A program made the position numbers and the translations under genes. Shown here one piece after another: positions 1-9,400 of a stretch of DNA of 64,000 bases. The stretch covers positions 744,001 to 808,000 of the forward strand of contig CAVXYA010000002.1 in the NCBI GenBank assembly GCA_963765955.1. Direction: 5' to 3'. This DNA is from JAXDMK01 sp963765955 (GTDB taxonomy: Bacteria; Actinomycetota; Acidimicrobiia; Acidimicrobiales; AC-14). The notes under the pieces are model-generated. The model had not been told where the DNA came from and did not search any database. It saw only the letters and a program-made list of their open reading frames with translations. Positions within the stretch are counted from its first letter, which is position 1, and every line of letters starts with the position of its first letter.

Positions 1-939
1 GGCGTTGGAGCGGGCCAGCTCCTTCTCGTAGCGCTCCCTGAGTTCCTCCGCCCGGGCGGTGGCGGCGTCGGCCAGCGTGCGCTCGGTGAGGTCGAGCACC
101 TGCCAGAGGAACCCGTGGGGCGATCCGTCGCCGTCCCGCAGAAGGGAGCAGGAGACGAGCGTCCACGCCAGGTGGCCGTCGGCCCGCAGGAAGCGGTGCT
201 CGGCCTGGTACCCGGGCTCGGGAGAGGCGGACGGGGGGCGCGGGAGCAGCAGGCGGCCCCGCAGGACGGCGTGGCGGTCGATGTCGCCGGGATGGCCGAA
301 CTGCTCGACGCCGGCACCGACCAGGCGGGCCGCGGGATGGCCCACGACCCGGCACAGGGCGTCGTTCACCGTCTGGAATCGTCCTTCGAGATCGAGCACG
401 GCCATCCCGACGGGGGCGTTGTCGATTGCCACCCGCAACCAGTCCGGCCGGGCGCCCGCCTCCCCCTCGCCGGGCTCGGCGGCGAGCGCGGCGGCCGGCT
501 CGTCGGCCGGCTCGTCTACCGGGCGGGGCCAGCGGCAGGCTTCGAGCAGGCGGGGGACCAGCTCGTCGGCCAGCAGGCGCTTCTCGATGAAGGAGTGGGC
601 CCCGGCGGCCAGGACCTGGTCCCTCACCCGCTCCGCCTCGACCGCCGACAGGACCACGATCCGGCAGGCAGGAGAATCCCGACGGAGACCGGGGATGGCC
701 GCCATCCCGTCCGTTCCGGGCATGGCCAGGTCGAGCAGGACGAGGTCGGGCTGGAGGGCGCCCACCAGGCGCACCGCCTCCTCACCGTCGCCCGCCTCCC
801 CCACGATCTCGAAGGCGGCCGAGTCCTCCAGCATCCGCCGCAGCAGGGCCCGTATGGCCGAGGCGTCGTCGGCGATGACCACCCGCAGCCGGGACGCGGT
901 TGGCTGGTCGATCAGGGCGGCCCGCTCGGTGTTCGGCAT
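1..939 (-). CDS. Response regulator REC + PAS sensor protein (3' end outside window)
   Basis: The leftward frame opens at ATG 939 and runs off the window edge without a stop. Residues about 17-135 form a REC receiver: acidic pair near VVIADDA, phospho-acceptor Asp in DLVLLDLAMPG, and the beta5 Lys in HSFIEKRLLAD. After an Ala/Glu/Pro-rich linker, residues about 170-290 form a PAS domain (DWLRVAIDNAPVGMAVLDL, later DGSPHGFLWQVLDLTERTL). The last visible stretch, RERYEKELARSNA, is the kind of helix that precedes a histidine kinase dimerisation domain, so the product is probably a hybrid sensor kinase, although a PP2C or GGDEF output cannot be excluded. It would act in the cytoplasm in a phosphorelay. 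It has no operon partner in the window; the nearest gene upstream is the WhiB regulator on the same strand 167 bp away. Confidence 0.85.
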   Translation of the reverse strand, partial: MPNTERAALIDQPTASRLRVVIADDASAIRALLRRMLEDSAAFEIVGEAGDGEEAVRLVGALQPDLVLLDLAMPGTDGMAAIPGLRRDSPACRIVVLSAVEAERVRDQVLAAGAHSFIEKRLLADELVPRLLEACRWPRPVDEPADEPAAALAAEPGEGEAGARPDWLRVAIDNAPVGMAVLDLEGRFQTVNDALCRVVGHPAARLVGAGVEQFGHPGDIDRHAVLRGRLLLPRPPSASPEPGYQAEHRFLRADGHLAWTLVSCSLLRDGDGSPHGFLWQVLDLTERTLADAATARAEELRERYEKELARSNA

Positions 940-1105
940 CGGCGTACCCGTTCTCGTCCGGTCCCGCGAAGTGACGACCGTGGCGGTCGCCTCGTCGGAC
1001 AGGATGACGCTGGAAGGTCAACAAACGGTCCACCGCCGATCAACATCCGGACAACTTTGCCGATCCCAGCCGGCGAACACGCCCGCCCCCGGCCGGCCGG
1101 CGTCT

Positions 1106-1408
1106 TCAGGCGTTCACCGACCTCCGCGATTGCCGGCCGGCGCGCCAGACCCTCCGCAGCCGGCGCCGCTCGTCCTCGTCCTTGCCTCCCCAGATGCCGG
1201 CTTCCTGGTTGGTCTCGAAGGCGAACTGCAGGCAGGCGTTCTGGACCGGGCACGTCCGGCACACGGCCTTGGCCGCCTCGATCTGGTCGACCGCGTTCCC
1301 TGTCGTCCCGATGGGAAAGAACAGGTTGGCGTCGGTGTCCAGACACGCCGCCTCCTGCCGCCAGCTCTCCTTGTCCCACTCGAAGATGGGGTTCCACATC
1401 ACGGCCAT
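1106..1408 (-). CDS. WhiB-family iron-sulfur transcriptional regulator
   Basis: A 100-residue protein with the four conserved cysteines of the WhiB family (EAACLDTD, then VCRTCPVQNAC) that ligate a [4Fe-4S] cluster, the GIWGG turn, and a basic C-terminal DNA-binding tail (RRRLRRVWRAGRQSRR). WhiB proteins are actinobacterial redox- or sigma-factor-linked regulators. I chose ATG 1408 because GGGAG lies 6 bases upstream; a longer in-frame extension to 1561 exists but is low-complexity. The gene is transcribed away from the GAF-ANTAR gene across a 206-bp spacer. Which WhiB subfamily it belongs to cannot be decided by eye. Confidence 0.93.
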   Translation of the reverse strand: MAVMWNPIFEWDKESWRQEAACLDTDANLFFPIGTTGNAVDQIEAAKAVCRTCPVQNACLQFAFETNQEAGIWGGKDEDERRRLRRVWRAGRQSRRSVNA

Positions 1409-1614
1409 CGCTGCTCCCGCTTTTCGGACCTCTGTCGGCGTGGGAGCCGCTTCTTGACTACCACCCCGACCTCCCTCGGAACGTCCACACTGGGGACGCT
1501 GCCGGGGTCTGGGGCAACGACTGCTGTCACGTCTGCCTGAGGGCGGCCGTGACCTCCTCATCTTACCCGTTCTACGATGGAACAGGCCGAGCGTCCAACA
1601 GAGGGCGTGGAGAA
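1409..1614. promoter_or_regulatory. Divergent spacer between whiB-like and GAF-ANTAR genes
   Basis: This 206-bp region must hold the promoters of both divergent regulators. It is less GC-rich than its surroundings on the GAF-ANTAR side. I could not assign convincing -35/-10 pairs, and I see no further gene in it. Confidence 0.4.
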
Positions 1615-2350
1615 ATGGAGGGACTCAACATCCCGAGAGAAGCGCTGCTTGCTCGAACGCTGGTGGAGCTGGCCGACAGTCCTGGTCACCGACTTCGACG
1701 TGGTCGAGCTCCTGACCCTCGTCGCCGACCGGTGCGTCGACGTGCTCGACGTCGCCGCCGCCGGGCTGATGCTGGTCTCCGCCGACGGGGAGCTGCGGGT
1801 GCTGGCGTCGTCCAGCGAGGCCATGCGCGTGCTGGAGCTGTTCGAGGTGCAGGCCGACGAAGGGCCCTGCGTCGACTGCTACCGCACCGGCGCACCCATC
1901 GTGAACCTGACGCTCGACGAGACCGACTCCCGGTGGCCCAGCTTCGGGCCCAAGGCGGTCGAGGCCGGCTTCCGGTCGGTGCACGCCCTGCCCATGCGGC
2001 TGCGGGACAAGACGATCGGGGCCCTCAACATGTACCGGGTCGACGGGGGGCAGATGCGGGAGTCCGACGTGGTCGCGGCCCAGGCGCTGGCCGACGTGGC
2101 CACCATCGCCATCCTCCAGCACCGGGCCTTCAATGACGCCCAGAGGCTGAACGAGCAGCTCACCCAGGCCCTCAACACCCGGATCGTCATCGAGCAGGCC
2201 AAGGGCGTCGTGTCCGAGCGGGCCGACCTCGACATGGAGCACGCCTTCGCCCGCCTGCGCCGGCACGCCCGCAACCACAACCTCCGCCTCACCGACGTCG
2301 CCCAGGCCGTCACCACCCGCTCCCTCCCGGTCTCGTCCCTCGACCCCTGA
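1615..2350 (+). CDS. GAF and ANTAR domain regulator (one frame slip)
   Basis: The N-terminus reads from ATG 1615 (MEGLNIPREALLARTLVEL) with GGAG 5-8 bases upstream. At about 1681 one surplus base (agtCctgg) moves the frame; removing it gives a continuous protein of about 244 residues. Residues about 20-165 are a GAF domain (DVVELLTLVADRCVDVLDVA, DEGPCVDCYRTG, ALPMRLRDKTIGALNMYR) and residues about 175-235 are an ANTAR RNA-binding helix bundle (TRIVIEQAKGVVSERADLDM, ending LTDVAQAV). ANTAR proteins bind paired hairpins in nascent RNA and antiterminate. GAF-ANTAR proteins of this type are abundant in actinobacteria; the GAF ligand is unknown. Confidence 0.88.
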
Positions 2351-2356
2351 TCGGGG

Positions 2357-2863
2357 CTACCGGCCCGGGCAGAGCAGCGGTCCGGGGTCGACGGATCGGC
2401 CGACACTGGCGTCGCGTCGGATGGGGCGGGTCTGGGTGACGCCCAGCGGAGCCCGCACACTGACGCCCAGCTCCGGGTCGGCCCCGTACCCCGTCGGGCG
2501 GTGGCAGTCGACGGTGTAGGCGACGTCGAGCCGGACAAGGTCGCCGACGCCGACCCAGACGTCGTCCGCCGGGTGCCCGTCGACCAGCACCGGCCCGAGG
2601 TCGACCGGCGGGCCGCGCCGGTCATCGACGGTCACGCCCCGCAGCTCCAGCGGCAGCCGCCCCTCGTTGCGCAGCTCGATGTGCAGCGTGCCCCGCCCGG
2701 TAGCCGCGTCGGCCTCGACCGAGCCGACCACCGCCGTGAGCCGAGGACCGACGGCGCCCGACCACCACAGGCCGACGCACACGAGGACCACAGCCGCCAT
2801 CGCCGCGACCAGGGGACGCTCCGGATGGGACTTGGGCACGAAGACGACCGGCAGGACAGGCAT
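2357..2863 (-). CDS. Single-pass membrane protein of the GntR operon
   Basis: A 168-residue protein starting at ATG 2863, 8 bases after the stop of the GntR gene, so probably translated from the same message. Residues about 17-37 form one hydrophobic helix (VAAMAAVVLVCVGLWW), leaving a predicted extracytoplasmic beta-rich domain with a LELRGVTVDD-type Ig-like pattern and two Cys (one in VDCHRP, one at the end in LLCPGR). No family recognised. Its position third behind a membrane protein and a regulator suggests an accessory of that membrane protein. It lies convergent to the GAF-ANTAR gene, 6 bp from its stop. Confidence 0.7.
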   Translation of the reverse strand: MPVLPVVFVPKSHPERPLVAAMAAVVLVCVGLWWSGAVGPRLTAVVGSVEADAATGRGTLHIELRNEGRLPLELRGVTVDDRRGPPVDLGPVLVDGHPADDVWVGVGDLVRLDVAYTVDCHRPTGYGADPELGVSVRAPLGVTQTRPIRRDASVGRSVDPGPLLCPGR

Positions 2864-2871
2864 GGGCTCCA

Positions 2872-3243
2872 CTAGGTCCGGCCCAGGGCGTAGGCGACCT
2901 GGAGTGCCGCGACGGCGTCGTCGAGGGTGGCCCCCGCCTCCCGGGCCTCGGCCGCGAACCGGCGGGCGGCAACGAGCAGGCCGGGCGAGGGTGAGGGACC
3001 TCGGGGCGGACCGGCGACGACGGTGCCGTGGCGGCCGTGGGTGGTCACCACCCCCTCGGCCTCCAGCTCCCGGTAGGCGCGGGCAACGGTGCCACCGGCC
3101 AGGCCGAGGTCGTTGGCCAGCTGGCGGATCGACGGCAGCCGGGCCCCGACCGCCAGCGCGCCCCCCACCACCAGCGCCGTCACCTGCTGGCGGAGCTGTT
3201 CGTACGGAGGCACCGCCGACTGGGCATCCACCTCGAGGATCAC
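2872..3243 (-). CDS. GntR-family transcriptional regulator, YtrA type
   Basis: A 123-residue protein with an N-terminal winged helix-turn-helix (VPPYEQLRQQVTALVVGG, ARLPSIRQLANDLGLAGGTV, YRELEAEGVV) and only a short C-terminal helical region, the length and layout of the YtrA subfamily, which usually represses its own membrane-protein operon. The start is GTG 3243, overlapping the upstream stop as GTGA, so it is translationally coupled to the 294-residue membrane protein. The putative operator is near the promoter at 4131-4158. Effector unknown. Confidence 0.88.
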   Translation of the reverse strand: MILEVDAQSAVPPYEQLRQQVTALVVGGALAVGARLPSIRQLANDLGLAGGTVARAYRELEAEGVVTTHGRHGTVVAGPPRGPSPSPGLLVAARRFAAEAREAGATLDDAVAALQVAYALGRT

Positions 3244-4124
3244 CCCGCAGCCGTCGCCGGGGCCCGGCGCACTCGCCAGGCACCGTTGGTCAGGTGCTGG
3301 CAGGCGGCGAGGGCGAGGACGGCAGCCGCCACCGCCGGCAGCCACATCGTCCAGCGCAGCACGGCAACGTCGGACGCGGCCAGGAGGGCGGATGTGCCGG
3401 CGAGCATGAGGAGCAGCACGGCCAGCCCGGCCCCGGCCACGGCGTGCACCGACTGGGCCCGGATGGCGTCGTCGGCCGCAACCAGCGACGGTTCGGTGAA
3501 GGGCTGGGGGCGCCTGATCAGCCACCGCTGCACCCGCTCCAGGCCCAGGGTGAAGGCGGCGACCCAGGCGAGGAAGCCCACGACCGAGACCGCCCCCGGC
3601 CCGATCCACCGCTCGTCGTAGGGCAGGGCGAGGGAGGCGAGGCAGCCGGCGGCCACGGCCGCGCCCAGCCACCTCTGGGTCAGGAGGAGGCGGCGGGGCA
3701 GGTAGTCGTCGAGGTCGCGGGGCACGAGGCTGGCCGTCCGCCGGGTGGGGTCGACCGGGCGGGCCAGGGCCACCTCGGCGTAGAGGGCGCCGACGAGGTA
3801 GCCGAGGAAGATCCAGCCCACGTCGCCCGGGTTCACCCCGCCTTCGGCGTCCACACCGAGGACCTCGAAGTGGCCGCTCCACGCCAGGGCGAAGGCGGAC
3901 GGGAGCACGACGCCGGCCACCGCGCCCCAGGTCCGCAGCATCCCGGCCGTCCGCAGGTACCACCTGACCATGGGCCGGTTCTCCGCCGTCAGGACCAGGT
4001 CGTGCACCCGGGCCCAGGCATCGACGAGCTCGTCGTCGGCCTCCCGGTAGGCCCGGATCAGTGCCAGCGGCACCACCACCAAGACCCCCACCAGGGCCGG
4101 CAGCAGCATCGGGCTCGTCGCCAT
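3240..4124 (-). CDS. Polytopic membrane protein, first gene of YtrA-type operon
   Basis: A 294-residue protein from ATG 4124 with about six to seven hydrophobic segments (for example ALVGVLVVVPLALI, WGAVAGVVLPSAFALAW, VGWIFLGYLVGALYAEVAL, LAWVAAFTLGLERV, LAVLLLMLAGTSALLAA). No catalytic motif or named family recognised. It heads an operon with a YtrA-type regulator and a single-pass protein, the typical arrangement of regulators that control membrane-associated transport or cell-envelope functions. The start has a -10 element only 6 bases upstream, which suggests leaderless translation. Confidence 0.8.
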   Translation of the reverse strand: MATSPMLLPALVGVLVVVPLALIRAYREADDELVDAWARVHDLVLTAENRPMVRWYLRTAGMLRTWGAVAGVVLPSAFALAWSGHFEVLGVDAEGGVNPGDVGWIFLGYLVGALYAEVALARPVDPTRRTASLVPRDLDDYLPRRLLLTQRWLGAAVAAGCLASLALPYDERWIGPGAVSVVGFLAWVAAFTLGLERVQRWLIRRPQPFTEPSLVAADDAIRAQSVHAVAGAGLAVLLLMLAGTSALLAASDVAVLRWTMWLPAVAAAVLALAACQHLTNGAWRVRRAPATAAG

Positions 4125-4130
4125 ACGGTC

Positions 4131-4158
4131 ATCATACCGATGTCTTGATACAATGCAA
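4131..4158 (-). promoter_or_regulatory. Probable promoter of the YtrA-type operon, leaderless
   Basis: Read leftward there is TTGCAT (4158-4153), a 16-base spacer and TATGAT (4136-4131), followed by 6 bases and then ATG 4124. The segment is strikingly AT-rich for this window. The spacer and -10 carry two related half-sites (GTATCA and GGTATGAT), a candidate binding site for the GntR regulator encoded two genes downstream. Transcription would start at or next to the ATG. Confidence 0.55.
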
Positions 4159-4180
4159 CAACGAACTCAGTCGCCGATGA

Positions 4181-4351
4181 TCAGATGGCCACGTGGACGT
4201 TGAACACGACGAGGGGCCACGCGAGGACCGCCAGCACCGCCGACAGCGCCCCCGACAGGCTGTCGAGGTTCCCCAGGAACCCCCGGTTGGCGGCGACCAG
4301 CAGGCCGATGACGATCCAGATGACGAACCCGAGACTCACCGGTCTGCGCAT
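4181..4351 (-). CDS. Small membrane protein (56 aa)
   Basis: A 56-residue frame from ATG 4351 with AGGGGG 8 bases upstream. It begins MRRPVSLGFVIWIVIGLLVA and ends with a second hydrophobic segment (SAVLAVLAWPLVVFNVHVAI), so it is two short transmembrane helices joined by a polar turn (NRGFLGNLDSLSG). I recall similar short proteins of unknown function from other actinobacteria. It lies upstream of, and probably separate from, the YtrA-type operon, whose promoter starts within 30 bp of its stop. Confidence 0.7.
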   Translation of the reverse strand: MRRPVSLGFVIWIVIGLLVAANRGFLGNLDSLSGALSAVLAVLAWPLVVFNVHVAI

Positions 4352-4547
4352 ACCGCCCACCCCCTGAGGCAGAGGCTAGCCCCCCACCCCCCGGGGTCAT
4401 CCGAGTAGAGGCGTCGAAATGGCCGACAATTCATCCACTGACGCGGCTTGCTCGACGGGCTGTCGAACCAACGGCGATTCGGGGACGGTGGCATGATCGC
4501 CGCACTGCGCTTCGGGCACGCACTGGATTCGTTTGTCCTGGAACGGT

Positions 4548-5372
4548 TCACGACCGCTCCTCCTCGCGTTCGATGCTCGGTCGATCGGCTGGACGCACTG
4601 CACCAGAGTCGGTTGTCGTTCGGCTGGGCGGTTGCCGAGGGTCCGCTGCAGGCCGCCAGGCCGTGCGCAAGGCGTGCCACCCGAGCACAGCAATGGCCGC
4701 GCCCACGAGGACGCGGGGCACGATCTCCTGGAGGCTCTGCGCCTCTGGCGCCAGGACCACGTTCGATACCACGGCCGCGATCAGCAGGGCTGGCTGCCAG
4801 CGGGGGAACGTGCCGTGTCGGATCGCGGCAACCGCCATCAGGAGAAGGCCCAAGGTGAGCGGCGCGAAGCTCAGGCTGATGCCGGCCTGGAGCAGCCCGG
4901 TCGGCGCCCCGGTCGTCTCCAGGAGGGAGATCCCGGGGGCCTCCTTGGCCACCACGGGTGCCATGAACGCGTTCGCCCAGTCGTTCCCGGCCACCATCAC
5001 CGAGCCCAGGAAGGCCAAGCCGAATCCGGCCAGTCCCAACCGCCCCGTCCGCTCGCCCCGGTGGGCGTAGATGCCGAACAAGCCGAACGGCAGCAGGAGA
5101 CTCGCCACCAGCGTGAGCCCGGCGAACAACGCATAGGACCCGGACTGCATCGCACCGGCCATGCCCAGGCGGTAGTCGATACCGAACAGGTCGATGAGGT
5201 CCGCCACCACCCGCACCACGCCGAAGGCCACCGCGGCTACCGTGCCGGCTCTCACCAGGTCCAGCACGTGCGAGGGCGTCGTGAGGCTGGGTGACGGTGA
5301 GCTGTCGTCCGCCTGAGCGTCTTGCGCTACCACCGCACCATTCTCGAACGCCCGTTCCTGGGAGGAGAACAT
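4548..5372 (-). CDS. Polytopic membrane protein of unknown function
   Basis: A 274-residue protein; I chose ATG 5372 (MFSSQERAF) because GGGACGGA precedes it, rather than a low-complexity extension to 5519. After about 50 polar residues there are about six hydrophobic segments (VRAGTVAAVAFGVVRVVADL, LFAGLTLVASLLLPFGLFGI, LGLAGFGLAFLGSVMVAG, LTLGLLLMAVAAI, LLIAAVVSNVVLAP, VGAAIAVLGWHALRTAW) and a polar tail. It is reminiscent of small uncharacterised DUF4386-like membrane proteins, but I cannot assign a family. The 196 bp between it and the 56-residue protein hold nothing I can support. Confidence 0.65.
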   Translation of the reverse strand: MFSSQERAFENGAVVAQDAQADDSSPSPSLTTPSHVLDLVRAGTVAAVAFGVVRVVADLIDLFGIDYRLGMAGAMQSGSYALFAGLTLVASLLLPFGLFGIYAHRGERTGRLGLAGFGLAFLGSVMVAGNDWANAFMAPVVAKEAPGISLLETTGAPTGLLQAGISLSFAPLTLGLLLMAVAAIRHGTFPRWQPALLIAAVVSNVVLAPEAQSLQEIVPRVLVGAAIAVLGWHALRTAWRPAADPRQPPSRTTTDSGAVRPADRPSIEREEERS

Positions 5373-5466
5373 CTCGTTCCGTCCCTTCGGAGAGGCCTGG
5401 CTTCCTCGGCGGAAAGCGGCCTCATAGGGCCCCGTGGTCGCCCGAAAACGGGAGGTCGGGAGCCGC

Positions 5467-6051
5467 TCATGCGGACCGGACGACGGTGCGGGCCAGCCGG
5501 TCGTGAATTGGTCGCCCACCGCGAAACAGAAGCACGAACTGCATTCCCACCACGACGTACGCCAGGACGAACAGCGCCGCCGCCAGACCCGTCACCCGCC
5601 GATCCCAGGTCTGCCACAGGGCGGCGTGGCCCAGTTCCCAAGGAAGCGTCACCTTGACCGCCGATCGAAGCACCGCCTGGCGAAGAGAAACGCCGCGTCC
5701 ACCGACATCGTCGTCGCCCACGACCTGAAGACCGAAGACTCGTTTGCCCGGCGTGGCGTGCCGGGTGGCCTCCCACCAGGCCAGCCACAGCGTCACGGGA
5801 ACCGTGAGCACCAGCATGATCACCACCTGCCCTACCAGCCGTCCGATCCAGGTGTGTGAAACGCCAGGCAACACTTCAGCCCACCGCAGAAAGGCACCGA
5901 CGGCGCCGAGCACCGCCAGCCATGGGACGACCATCGCATAGTCAGCTCCGGTTGCCGCGATCCGACGCCACGCTGAGGGTCGTTCCCGGTCGCAACGGCC
6001 AGTGGAGTGGAGGCCGAGGGAGCGCTGGCGGCCGACAGGTTCAGTCGCCAT
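5467..6051 (-). CDS. RDD-family membrane protein
   Basis: A 194-residue protein with the three landmarks of the RDD family: the arginine near AWRRIAATGADY in the first segment, TPGKRVFGLQV in the middle and IHDRLARTVV at the end, with about four transmembrane helices. RDD proteins are small inner-membrane proteins, some acting in ion exchange or stress tolerance. The start at ATG 6051 follows a short candidate reading frame by 3 bases. It is on the same strand as the membrane protein downstream (95 bp). Confidence 0.82.
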   Translation of the reverse strand: MATEPVGRQRSLGLHSTGRCDRERPSAWRRIAATGADYAMVVPWLAVLGAVGAFLRWAEVLPGVSHTWIGRLVGQVVIMLVLTVPVTLWLAWWEATRHATPGKRVFGLQVVGDDDVGGRGVSLRQAVLRSAVKVTLPWELGHAALWQTWDRRVTGLAAALFVLAYVVVGMQFVLLFRGGRPIHDRLARTVVRSA

Positions 6052-6054
6052 GGT

Positions 6055-6345
6055 TCACGGAGCCGCCGCGGTGGGTTCGTCCAAGGCATTGCCTCCGGCG
6101 ATCACCGCGCCGACCCGGGCGGAACACCAGCGAAAAGCCACCGCCCCCATCCAGTTGGAACCCAGAGCGCCCGCCGGCGCGAACCGTTCCCGTTCTCTCA
6201 TCGCACACTCAATGGGCGCCGCCGCCATGTCTGTCCCTGGCCCTTCCCATCCGCTCTTGGGGTTCAACTTGAACGCGCTCTCCACAATACCTGCGGAGGT
6301 GCAACGTGACCGGTCGAGGGCGAACTGCGGCGGTGTGAGGACCAC
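6055..6345 (-). CDS. Candidate short ORF upstream of RDD gene (doubtful)
   Basis: A 96-residue frame from ATG 6345 ending 3 bases before the RDD start. The translation has an unusually balanced composition for this GC content (SAFKLNPKSGWEGPGTDMAA, then GAVAFRWCSARVGAVIAGG). I recognise no domain, and the opposite strand is also open here. It is listed because it fills an otherwise empty 300-bp stretch and would sit as the first gene of an RDD operon; it may equally be an untranslated leader. Confidence 0.3.
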   Translation of the reverse strand: MVLTPPQFALDRSRCTSAGIVESAFKLNPKSGWEGPGTDMAAAPIECAMRERERFAPAGALGSNWMGAVAFRWCSARVGAVIAGGNALDEPTAAAP

Positions 6346-6369
6346 CCGGCGCTCACCATGCTCACCAGG

Positions 6370-6396
6370 GCCGGCCGGAGGCTAGCGCCGGCCGGC
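6370..6396 (-). terminator. Hairpin after the glutamate dehydrogenase gene
   Basis: A perfect 9-bp stem (gccggccgg / ccggccggc) with a 9-base loop, 10 bases beyond the gdh stop. It has no U-tract, as is common for actinobacterial terminators. Confidence 0.5.
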
Positions 6397-6406
6397 GTGA
6401 GCCCGA

Positions 6407-9400
6407 TCAGTGGTCGATGGCGTGGCGGACGGCGCGGGTGGCGACGGCCAAGGCGTCGAGGCGCACCGTGGGCTCGGCGTCGATGCGGCGGAGCAGACCG
6501 GCGATCTCCGCCGCCGGGCCCGATCGGGCGCCGAGGAAACCGGCCACCGCCTCGGGCTCGCCCACGTCGGGGGACGACTCCAGGGCTCGCCGGGCGGCCG
6601 ACCGGCGCAGGTCGTCGAGGTCGTCGAGCAGGCCCCGGACGGCGGCGCGCGACCAGGCGTCGTCGTGGTCGACCACCGCGTTGCGCAGGCGATCGACGAG
6701 CTGGTCGATGCCCAGCGCCTCCTCGACCTCAACCAGCGCCCGGGCCACCCCCGCCACCTGCCGGCCCGTCGTTCGTGCCACCTCGGCCACGTCGGCCACG
6801 ATCTCCAGGTCGCCGCGGGACGCCCACCGCACGGCCACGTCGGGCTCGAGCCCGTCGTCGACCAGGGCCTCGGCCACCCGGGCCCGGCGGCGGCGGCGGA
6901 TGTCGGTGACGGTTCCGGCCAGGGCCGACTCCAACGCCCTCGCCGCCGGCCGGTCACGGGCGACCCCGGCGGTGATGTCGGTACCGTCCCCCCGGCGCAG
7001 GTAGTCGCGGGTGAGGGCCTCGAGCACAGCGCGCGCCGTCGTGACCTGGGCCGGCACCAGGCGGGGAGGCCGCCCCTCGTCGCCGTCGAGCTCCCGCCAC
7101 CACGCCACGGCCCCGACGACATCGCGGGCAATCCACCAGGCGGCCGCCACCGCGGCCTGGTCGCATCCGGTGTCGGCGGCCAGCCGGGAGGCGAAGGTGA
7201 CACCCATCCGGTCGACCACCTCGTTGGCCACCGCCGACGCGATCAGCTCCCGCCGCAGGCGATGGCCGTCGAGCAGGCGGTCGAAGCGTCCGGGCGAGCG
7301 CCCATCCAATCTCTCGGCCAGGAGAGCGGGGAAGTAGGCGACCAGGGCCGCTCGCAGCGCGGGCTGGTCGGGGACTGCCGATTTCAGCAGGTGGGCGGTC
7401 AGCCCCCGTTTGGCCCCGGCCATGAGCACCGCCAGCTCGGGCCGGGTCAGCCCGGCCCGAGCCCGGGCCCGGGCCGCCATCTCGGCCGTCGTCGGCAGGG
7501 CCTCCACCGCCCGGTCGAGCATGCCGGTCCGGCCCAGCTCGACCATCAACCTCTCGATGGCACCGATCCGGCCCGCGCTGGCCGACTGCGACCGGCTGAG
7601 GGCCAGGCTCTGGCGGGCGCTGTCGTTCAGCACCGCGGCCACCACGTCGTCGCAGACGTCGGTCAGCAGGTCGTCCCGCTCGGCGAGGGTGAGCTCGCCC
7701 GCCTCCATCGCCGGGCGGAGGAGGATCTTGAGGTTCACCTCCCGGTCGGAGATGTCGACGCCGGCCGAGTTGTCGATGGCGTCGGTGTTGATGTGGCCGC
7801 CCCGCCGGGCGTACTCGATGCGGGCCCGCTGGGTGAAGGCGAGGTTGGCCCCCTCCCCGACCACTCGGGCCCTGACCTGCGAGCCCGTGACCCGGACTTC
7901 GGCGTTGGCCCGGTCGTCGATGTCGCGGTCGGGCTCGTCGCTCGCCCGCACGAACGTCCCGATGCCGCCTGCGAAGAGCAGGCCGACGGGGGCCTGGAGG
8001 ATGGCCCGGATGAGCTCGGGCGGGGACAGCTGGTCGACGGTCGGGTCGAGCCGGAGCGAGGCCCGCACCTCGGGGCTGATCCGGATGCGCTTGTCGAGGC
8101 GCGACCACACGCCCCCGCCGGCACTGATACGGGCTCGGTCGTAGTCCTGCCACGACGAATGGGGCAGGGCGAAGAGCCGGGCCCGCTCGGCGTAGGAGGC
8201 GGTCGGGTCGGGGTTCGGGTCGAGGAAGATGTCGCGGTGGTCGAAGGCGGCCACCAGCCGGATGCGGTCGGAGCGGAGCATGCCGTTGCCGAACACGTCG
8301 CCCGACATGTCGCCGATCCCGGCGACGGTGACCGCCTCGGCGTCCTCGTCGTCGGCGTCGAGGTCGATCCCCAGCTCGGCGAAGTGGTGGCGGACGGCCA
8401 CCCACGCGCCGCGGGCGGTGATCCCGAGCTTCTTGTGGTCGTAGCCCCGCGACCCCCCTGAGGCGAAGGCGTCGCCCAGCCAGAAGCCGTGCTCGTGGCT
8501 CAACCGGTTGGCCAGGTCGGAGAAGCCGGCCGTGCCCTTGTCGGCCGCCACCACCAGGTAGGGGTCGTCGCCGTCGCGCCGGCGGGGAACGCCGACCACC
8601 TCCTGGCCCACGACGTTGTCGGTGACCTCCAGCAGGCTGGTGACGAAGATCTCGTACGCCCTCCGGACCGCGGCCGCGACGGAGGGGATGTCCTCCCCCC
8701 CGTAGCCCCGCCGCACGACGAACCCGCCTTTGGCGCCGGTGGGCACGATCACCGCGTTCTTCAGGACCTGGGCCCGCATCAGGCCCAGGACCTCGCTGCG
8801 GTAGTCGTCGGGGCGCTCGCTCCAGCGGATGCCGCCCCGAGCCACTGGTCCCCAGCGGAGGTGGACGCCCTCCACCGCCGGTCCGTACACGAAGATCTCC
8901 CGGTAGGGAACGGGCGACGGGACGTCGGGCACTGCCCCGCTGTCGAGCTTCAGGGCCAGGTGGGCGCCGGTGCCCGCACCCCGAGCCCTGGCGCACGTAG
9001 CGGTTGGTGCGCAGGGTGGCGTCGATCAGGGCCAGGAACCCCCGCAGGATGCGGTCGTGGTCGAGGCGGGGGACGGCGTCGCACCCGTCGACGATGCGGT
9101 TGCGCAGCTCCTCCGCGATCGAGGTGCCGGCCGCCCGCACCGGGTCGAAACGGGCCGCGAACAGCTCCACCAGGTTACGGGCGATGACGGCGTTCTCGAC
9201 CAGCACGTCGTCGACGTAGGCGGTGGTGAACGTCGTCCCCACCTGGCTCCGGTACCGGCGGTAGGCCCGCAGCACGGCCACGTCGTCCCATGTGAGGCCG
9301 GCCCGCAGCACCAGCCGGTTGAGGGAGTCGACCTCGGCCCGGCCGTCCCACAGGGCCAGAGCCGCCTCGGCCAGGCGGGGCCCGACCAGGTCAACGTCGA

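Noticed and set aside
6410..8461. Long rightward open frame of about 680 codons
   Set aside because: It is antisense to the glutamate dehydrogenase catalytic core and Gly/Arg/Pro-rich; high GC keeps such shadow frames open.
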